Assembly: GCF_006716445.1 (NCBI RefSeq)
Contig: NZ_VFPA01000010.1
Coordinates: 1-64,000, forward strand
Direction of reading: 5' to 3'
Source: Pseudonocardia kunmingensis
Lineage (GTDB): Bacteria > Actinomycetota > Actinomycetes > Mycobacteriales > Pseudonocardiaceae
Length of the DNA stretch: 64,000 nucleotides
Shown here: in pieces, positions 59,138 to 64,000 of the stretch
How positions within the stretch are numbered: the stretch's first letter is position 1
Layout of the letters: the number at the start of each line of letters is the position of its first letter
Notes under the pieces: generated by a model
What the model saw: only the letters and a program-made list of their open reading frames with translations
Database searches by the model: none
Told to the model about the DNA's origin: nothing
Position numbers and translations under genes: made by a program

Positions 59138-60049
59138 TCACGCTCGGGTGCGGTACTCCCGAGCCACCTCGACCAGCACCTGGTGCATGGCGAGCTCGGC
59201 GGCCGCGCGGACCCGGTCGTGCCGGTGGGCGAGCAGGATCCGCCGGGACGGGGCCGAACGCCCCAGCCCGACGACGCGGACGGCAGGGTGGGTGGTGGCC
59301 ACCGCGGTGCGGGGGGCCAGCGCGACGCCCAGCCCGACGCTGACCATGGCCTGCGCCTCCTGGTAGTCGTTGGCGTGGAAGGCGATCCGCGGCGTGAAGC
59401 CCGCGGTGCGGCAGCTGCGTTCCAGGACCTCGGCCACCGGGTGGTCGTGGGCCCGGACGATCCAGTCCTCGTCCGCGAGTGCGGTCATGTCGACGACCCG
59501 GCGCCGGGCGAGCGGGTGGTCGGCCGCGACGACCAGCGCGGTCGGGTCGTCGAGCAGGTGGGTCAGGGCGAACCGGGCCGGGTCCAGGCGGTTCCACTCG
59601 TAGTCCCACAGCAGCGACATGCCGACCGTGCCGTCCTCGAGCACGCGCACCAGCTCGTCGAACCGGGCGCTGCGCACCGTGAGCCGGATCGCCGGGTGCG
59701 CCGCGCGGAACCTGCTCACGGCCAGCGGCAGCAGGGAGCTCGCGATCGTCGGGAACGTGCCCAGCTCGAGCACGCCCCTGCGCAGGCCCGCGATCTCGGC
59801 GAGGTCGGCCTCGGCCGCCGCGAGCTGCCGCACGACGCGCCGCGCGTGGTCGGCCAGCACCGCGCCGGCCTCGGTCGAGGTGACCCCGCGCGGCTGCCGG
59901 TGCAGCAGCGGCTGGCCGACCTCGGCCTCGAGCCGCCGCAGCTGCTGCGACACCGCGGACGGGGTGTAGTTCAGCTCCTCCGCGGCGGCCGTCATCGACC
60001 CCGTGTCGAGGACGGCGGCCAGCAGCGCCATGCGCCGGACGTCGAGCAC
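59138..60049 (-). CDS. LysR-family regulator
   Basis: A 303-residue regulator with a classical HTH (MTAAAEELNYTPSAVSQQLRRLEAEVGQPLLHR) and a substrate domain. The GTG at 60049 has AAGGAGG directly upstream. It is divergent from the PrpF-like isomerase and tctCA genes. The gap contains the perfect inverted repeat TGAAGCA-T-TGCTTCA, placed 18 bases before its start. I infer that it controls the tricarboxylate uptake operon and itself. Confidence 0.9.
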   Translation of the reverse strand: MLDVRRMALLAAVLDTGSMTAAAEELNYTPSAVSQQLRRLEAEVGQPLLHRQPRGVTSTEAGAVLADHARRVVRQLAAAEADLAEIAGLRRGVLELGTFPTIASSLLPLAVSRFRAAHPAIRLTVRSARFDELVRVLEDGTVGMSLLWDYEWNRLDPARFALTHLLDDPTALVVAADHPLARRRVVDMTALADEDWIVRAHDHPVAEVLERSCRTAGFTPRIAFHANDYQEAQAMVSVGLGVALAPRTAVATTHPAVRVVGLGRSAPSRRILLAHRHDRVRAAAELAMHQVLVEVAREYRTRA

Positions 60050-60066
60050 GGAACCTCCTTCAGGTG

Positions 60067-60093
60067 TGAAGCATTGCTTCAGGGGACTGAAGC
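60067..60093. promoter_or_regulatory. Candidate LysR operator
   Basis: TGAAGCA-T-TGCTTCA at 60067-60081 is a perfect 15-base inverted repeat in the divergent gap. An extra half-site, TGAAGC, follows at 60088-60093. A strong site plus an adjacent weaker half-site is the usual arrangement for LysR tetramers. Confidence 0.65.
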
Positions 60094-60161
60094 GACTCGT
60101 GATTGTGCTACAGCCCATCCGGTCTGCACAGTCCTGCCGCGGACGAGTGCGGAGGTGGCCG

Positions 60162-61310
60162 GTGCGGGAGATCGCGTCGACGTGGATGCGTGGCGGAACC
60201 AGCAAGTGCTGGGTGTTCGAGCGCGAGCGGCTGGAGGTACCGGGCCGCAGCGTGGACGACGTGCTGCTGCGCCTGTACGGCAGCCCCGACCCGCGCCAGG
60301 TCGACGGGGTGGGCGGTGCGACGTCGACGACGAGCAAGGCCGTGATCCTCGCGCCGTCCCGGCGGCCGGACGTGGATGTCGACTACACCTTCGCCCAGGT
60401 GGCCGTGGACGAGCAGCGGGTCGACTGGGGAAGCAACTGCGGGAACTGCTCGTCGGTGGTCGGCCTCTACGCGGTGCGCCGCGGCTGGGTGGCCCCGCAC
60501 GGCGCCTCCACGTCGGTGCGGGTGCACAACACCAACACCGGCCAGCTCATCGTCCTGCAGGTCCCCACCCCCGGCGGGATCCTCGACGAGGACGGCAGCA
60601 CCCGGATCCCCGGCGTGTTCTTCCCCGGCACCGCCGTGCGGATGTGGTTCGTCGATCCCGCGGGCCGCACCACCGGAGCGCTCCTGCCCACCGGTCGCGC
60701 GCTCGACGTGCTGGACGGAACGTCCGGACCCGTACCCGTCACCATGATCGACGCGGGTGCGCCGGTGCTCGTACTGGCCCCGGGCTCGGTCGGCCTCGAC
60801 GGGCGGGAGTCCCCCGCCGAGATCGACGCGCGCCCCGACGTGCTCGCCGAGCTGGAGGCCCTGCGTCGGCAGGCCGCGGTGCGGATGGGACTGGCCGGCT
60901 CCGCCGCGGGCGCCGAGCGGGCCGTGCCCAAGGTCGCGCTCGTCGCGGCACCGCGCCCGGGGGAGGACGCCGACCTCGTGGTCCGCATGCTCTCGATGGG
61001 CCGTACGCACCCCGCGCTGGCCATCACCGGCAGTGTCGCCGTGACGATGGCCGCCGGTGCCGACGGCACGGTCGTCCCCCGCGTGCCGGGGCACGTCCTG
61101 CGGCTGCTCACGCCGGCCGGTGTCGTCGAGACCCGCACCCGGGAGATCGACGGCCGGCCCGCCGTCGGGGTGCTGCGCACCGCCCGCCGGCTGGCCGAGG
61201 CCACCCTGGCGCTGCCCGAGGCAGCCCCCGTCGTCGCAGCACCCGCCGTCGCGTCCACGGCCGCCATGCAGGATGTCCGGCACGACCACGAGGAGGTGGC
61301 ACGGCGATGA
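60162..61310 (+). CDS. PrpF-like isomerase (aconitate/oxalomesaconate type)
   Basis: A 382-residue protein of the PrpF family, a double diaminopimelate-epimerase-like fold. The N-terminal signature TWMRGGTSKCWVF and the segment VDWGSNCGNCSSVVG hold the conserved cysteine and surrounding residues. Members isomerise 2-methylaconitate, 4-oxalomesaconate or methylitaconate. The GTG at 60162 has GGAGG six bases upstream. Overlap with tctC (ATGA) shows that isomerase and tricarboxylate-type transporter are made together, so the imported acid is probably its substrate or precursor. Confidence 0.83.
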   Translation: MREIASTWMRGGTSKCWVFERERLEVPGRSVDDVLLRLYGSPDPRQVDGVGGATSTTSKAVILAPSRRPDVDVDYTFAQVAVDEQRVDWGSNCGNCSSVVGLYAVRRGWVAPHGASTSVRVHNTNTGQLIVLQVPTPGGILDEDGSTRIPGVFFPGTAVRMWFVDPAGRTTGALLPTGRALDVLDGTSGPVPVTMIDAGAPVLVLAPGSVGLDGRESPAEIDARPDVLAELEALRRQAAVRMGLAGSAAGAERAVPKVALVAAPRPGEDADLVVRMLSMGRTHPALAITGSVAVTMAAGADGTVVPRVPGHVLRLLTPAGVVETRTREIDGRPAVGVLRTARRLAEATLALPEAAPVVAAPAVASTAAMQDVRHDHEEVARR

Positions 61311-62476
61311 CGAGCACGCTCGACCTGACCGCGACCGAGGGGGCGCCCGCCGATCCACCGCCGCCCGCCCGCCGGACGGCGCTCGCCATCATGGCCGGGT
61401 TCCTGGCGCTGGCGCTCGTGGCGGCGGTGTTCGGCGGCGGCGTGCTGCACCGGCCCGCGGGCACCACCGACGGTGACTGGACGGGGGAGACCGTCGAGGT
61501 CGTCATCCCGCTCGCGGAAGGCGGCGGCACCGACACCTGGGGCCGCTTCGTGGGCCAGGGATTGACGAGGACGATCCCCGGCGCCCCCGGGTTCGCGCCG
61601 GTGAACGACGCGGGCGGGGAGGGCATCGTCGGCACCAACCGCTTCGTGGCCGGCGCCGACGCCGACGGCACCCAGGTCCTGGTCAGCACGGCCACCACCG
61701 TGGTCCCGTGGATCCTCGACCGCTCCGAGGTGGCCTACGACTTCGCGGAGCTCACCCCGGTGCTCGCCAACGGCACCGGCGCCGTCGTCTACGGCCGGAC
61801 GGCCGCGGGCATCAGCGAGGCCGCCGACCTCGTCGGCCGCGACACCCCGTTGACCTTCGGCGGGATCAGCGCCACCGGCCTGGACCTCACCACCCTCGTC
61901 GCGTTCGACCTCATCGGCGCCGACATCGAGGCGATCTTCGGCTTCGAGGGCCGCGGCCCGGTGAACCTGGCCGTGCAGCGCGGCGAGATCGACCTCGACT
62001 ACCAGACGACCTCGGCGTGGGGTCCCGCCGTCGCGCCGATGGTCGCCGACGGCAGTGCCGTGCCGCTCATGGCGCTGGGCCAGCTCGACGCCGACGGCCG
62101 GGTGGTGCGCGATCCGAACTTCCCGGACGTGCCGACGGTGGCCGAGGTCTACGAGCAGCTGCACGGCACGGCACCCGAGGGCGAGGTCTACGAGGCCTAC
62201 CGCGGCCTGCTCGGCGCGACCTACACCTATCAGAAGGCGATGTGGGTGCCGGCGGACACGCCCGCCGAGGCGGTGGCCACGCTGCGGACCTCGGCCGACC
62301 GGCTGGGCACCGACCCGACCTTCCAGACGGAGGCCGACAAGGTGCTGGGCGGCTACCCGCTGGTGGCCGACGCCGACCTGGACGGCCGGGTGCGCGCCGC
62401 GTACACCGTCGACGACGACGCCCGCGCCTACGTGATCGCGCTCCTGCGCGACCGCTACGGCGTCGAGCTGGACTGA
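61307..62476 (+). CDS. tctC: Tripartite tricarboxylate transporter binding protein
   Basis: A 389-residue binding protein of the TctC/Bug family. The N-terminus is unusual: about 22 cytoplasmic Pro/Ala-rich residues precede a single membrane segment (ALAIMAGFLALALVAAVFGG), with no lipobox or clear cleavage site, so it may stay membrane-anchored. The mature domain starts VEVVIPLAEGGGTDTWGR, the carboxylate-binding beta-strand region of Bug proteins. It overlaps the isomerase stop and is followed nine bases later by tctA. Confidence 0.82.
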   Translation: MTSTLDLTATEGAPADPPPPARRTALAIMAGFLALALVAAVFGGGVLHRPAGTTDGDWTGETVEVVIPLAEGGGTDTWGRFVGQGLTRTIPGAPGFAPVNDAGGEGIVGTNRFVAGADADGTQVLVSTATTVVPWILDRSEVAYDFAELTPVLANGTGAVVYGRTAAGISEAADLVGRDTPLTFGGISATGLDLTTLVAFDLIGADIEAIFGFEGRGPVNLAVQRGEIDLDYQTTSAWGPAVAPMVADGSAVPLMALGQLDADGRVVRDPNFPDVPTVAEVYEQLHGTAPEGEVYEAYRGLLGATYTYQKAMWVPADTPAEAVATLRTSADRLGTDPTFQTEADKVLGGYPLVADADLDGRVRAAYTVDDDARAYVIALLRDRYGVELD

Positions 62477-62485
62477 GGGAACCCG

Positions 62486-64000
62486 ATGCTCGACTCCGCC
62501 CTGACGGCGCTGGCGTCCCTCGCGGACCCGTCGTTGCTGCTCATGCTCGTGGTCGGCGTGCTCGCCGGCCTGGTGATCGGACTGGTTCCCGGCCTCGGGG
62601 GCACCGGTGCGGTGGCGATCCTGCTGCCCGTCACGTTCGGGATGGAGCCGCCCCAGGCGCTCGCCCTGCTGATCGGCGCGCTCGCCGTCGTGCACACCTC
62701 CGACACCGTGGCCGCGGTGCTGCTCGGCGCGCCCGGCTCGGCGTCGGCGAGCGTCACGATGCTCGACGGGTACGCGATGGCCCGCAACGGGCAGGCGACG
62801 CGGGCCCTGTCGCTGTCGTTCCTGTCGTCGATGGCCGGCGGGATCCTCGGCGCGGTCGGGCTGACGCTGGCCATCCCGCTCGCGAGGCCGCTGGTGCTGT
62901 CGTTCGGCAGCCCCGAGCTGTTCATGCTCACCGTGCTCGGGGTCGCGCTGGCCGCGGGCCTGTCGCGCGGGAACGTGGCCAAGGGCCTGGTCGCGGGCCT
63001 GCTCGGGCTGCTGCTGGGCACCGTGGGCACCTCGCCGACCACCGCCGAGTACCGCTTCACCTTCGGCAGCCTGTTCCTCGGCGACGGCCTGTCGCTGGTG
63101 GCGGTGGCGCTGGGGGTGTTCGGGCTCGCCGAGATCGCGTCCCGGGCCGGGCAGCGGCGGCTGCCGACCGGCGGCGAGGTGCGGCTGAGCGGCGGCTACC
63201 GGTCCGGCGTGCGGGAATGGCTGACGCACTGGGCGCAGGTGCTCCGCGGTTCCCTGATCGGCATCTGGGCCGGTGTGCTGCCGGGCGTCGGCGCCACCGC
63301 GGGCACCTGGCTGGCGTACGGCCAGGCCGTCGCGACGGCGAAGGACAAGCGGAAGTTCGGCAAGGGCGACCCGCGCGGCATCGTCGGCCCGGAGAGCGCC
63401 AACAACTCCGTCGAGGCGGGTGACCTGATCCCGACGCTGCTGTTCGGCATCCCCGGCGGCGTGCCCGCCGCGATGCTGCTGGGCATGCTGCTGACCTACG
63501 GCATCCAGCCGGGGCCGGCGATCGTCACCGACCACCTCGACCTGCTGTACCTGATCATCTGGTCGTTCGCGATCGCGTCGGTGCTCGGCGCGCTGCTGTG
63601 CTTCCTGGGCACCCGGTGGCTGGCCCGGATCACGAAGGTCCCGTTCGCGGTGCTCGGTCCGGGGCTGGTCGTGGTCATGCTGCTGGGGGCCTACCAGGAG
63701 AGCGGCCAGATCGGTGACCTGTGGGTGATGATCGGGCTCGGTGCGCTGGGCTGGTTGTTCAAGGCCACCGGCTTCCCGCGCGCGCCGTTCCTCATCGGTT
63801 TCGTGCTCGCCGTGCCGCTGGAGCGCTACTACTTCCTCACCGACTCGGTGTACGAGGGCGCCGACTGGCTGGCCCGGCCGTGGGTGCTGGTGTTCCTCGC
63901 GGTGCTCGTGGCGCCGCTGGTGCTCGCCGTGGTCAAGCGGCTGCGCGCCCGCAGGCGGCTCGACGCCGACGACGGGCACCACCGGGCGCCGGTCGAGGAG
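62486..64000 (+). CDS. tctA: Tripartite tricarboxylate transporter large permease, truncated by window end
   Basis: At least 505 residues, open to the last base of the window; TctA proteins are about 500-510 long, so little is missing. The start VVGVLAGLVIGLVPGLGGTGAVAILLPVTF and the second repeat GIWAGVLPGVGATAGTWLAYGQA contain the paired PGLGG/PGVGA motifs of the family. Around twelve membrane segments are visible, and GPESANNSVEAGDLIPTLLFGIPGG is highly characteristic. The small subunit gene tctB is not between tctC and tctA; it might lie just beyond the window or be absent. Confidence 0.88.
   Translation, partial: MLDSALTALASLADPSLLLMLVVGVLAGLVIGLVPGLGGTGAVAILLPVTFGMEPPQALALLIGALAVVHTSDTVAAVLLGAPGSASASVTMLDGYAMARNGQATRALSLSFLSSMAGGILGAVGLTLAIPLARPLVLSFGSPELFMLTVLGVALAAGLSRGNVAKGLVAGLLGLLLGTVGTSPTTAEYRFTFGSLFLGDGLSLVAVALGVFGLAEIASRAGQRRLPTGGEVRLSGGYRSGVREWLTHWAQVLRGSLIGIWAGVLPGVGATAGTWLAYGQAVATAKDKRKFGKGDPRGIVGPESANNSVEAGDLIPTLLFGIPGGVPAAMLLGMLLTYGIQPGPAIVTDHLDLLYLIIWSFAIASVLGALLCFLGTRWLARITKVPFAVLGPGLVVVMLLGAYQESGQIGDLWVMIGLGALGWLFKATGFPRAPFLIGFVLAVPLERYYFLTDSVYEGADWLARPWVLVFLAVLVAPLVLAVVKRLRARRRLDADDGHHRAPVEE

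Noticed and set aside
59090..61306. Large plus-strand frame preceding and fused in frame to tctC
   Set aside because: The part before 61307 is antisense to LysR and out of frame with the PrpF-like gene; tctC has its own ATG overlapping the isomerase stop.
60467..63982. A minus-strand open frame of 1171 codons at the window end
   Set aside because: It is antisense to the isomerase, tctC and tctA genes, which carry clear family motifs; the frame has no recognisable domain.

Overview
This is high-G+C DNA (about 70% or more by eye) from an actinomycete. Support for that includes many GTG starts, leaderless promoters with TAnnnT-like -10 boxes, a DUF574-type SAM methyltransferase, an F420/FMN split-barrel (PPOX) protein and SorC, PucR, IclR and PaaX regulators. 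A Pseudonocardiaceae-like soil bacterium is a reasonable guess, but no rRNA or marker gene is present to prove it.

The window is almost wholly catabolic: a string of small operons, most next to their own regulator. (1) 1-2633: a mandelate-racemase-type acid-sugar dehydratase with a broken transporter behind it, and a divergent LacI regulator. (2) 2643-8249: an alpha-galactoside operon (GH4 melA, two permeases, binding protein) with a divergent AraC/MelR-like activator. (3) 8336-9154: a leaderless DUF574 methyltransferase. (4) 9183-17831: IclR regulator, thiolase, a double PCC/DUF296 protein and an SDR on one strand; a TRAP carboxylate transporter (dctPQM) and an acyl-CoA ligase on the other. 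(5) 17841-24007: a PEP-mutase/isocitrate-lyase-family enzyme, a GntR regulator, hyuA (two compensating frameshifts), hyuB and an N-carbamoylsarcosine-amidase-like hydrolase. (6) 24061-31385: a polyol/sugar operon (SDR, PfkB kinase, 2-hydroxyacid dehydrogenase, FGGY kinase, RbtT-type transporter), a SorC regulator and a class II aldolase.

(7) 31398-39985: a PucR-like regulator, then a minus-strand operon of CoA ligase, thiolase-like protein without its cysteine, DUF35 zinc-ribbon partner, MFS transporter, MaoC hydratase and thiolase, with a divergent LysR. This has the layout of a side-chain degradation pathway ending in a retro-aldol step. (8) 40148-45744: MHS transporter, OsmC-like protein, acyl-CoA ligase, enoyl-CoA hydratase and crotonyl-CoA carboxylase/reductase. 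(9) 45860-48025: a leaderless membrane protein, an NmrA-like gene with a damaged 3' end, a palindromic repeat and a PPOX protein. (10) 48311-57775: a PaaX regulator and a complete-looking salicylate operon running through CoA thioesters (transporter, gentisate dioxygenase, FAH-type hydrolase, salicylyl-CoA 5-hydroxylase, two CoA-ligase types). (11) 57790-58971: two tandem RibD/DHFR-like genes. (12) 59138-64000: LysR, a PrpF-like isomerase and tctC-tctA of a tripartite tricarboxylate transporter, cut by the window end.

Start and stop codons overlap (ATGA, GTGA, TGATG) in nearly every operon, implying translational coupling. Good inverted repeats sit between several divergent pairs, so regulator-operator assignments can be proposed for LacI, IclR, GntR, SorC and both LysR proteins. 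I saw no tRNA, rRNA, CRISPR, transposase or phage gene, and no gene-free stretch over 300 bases.
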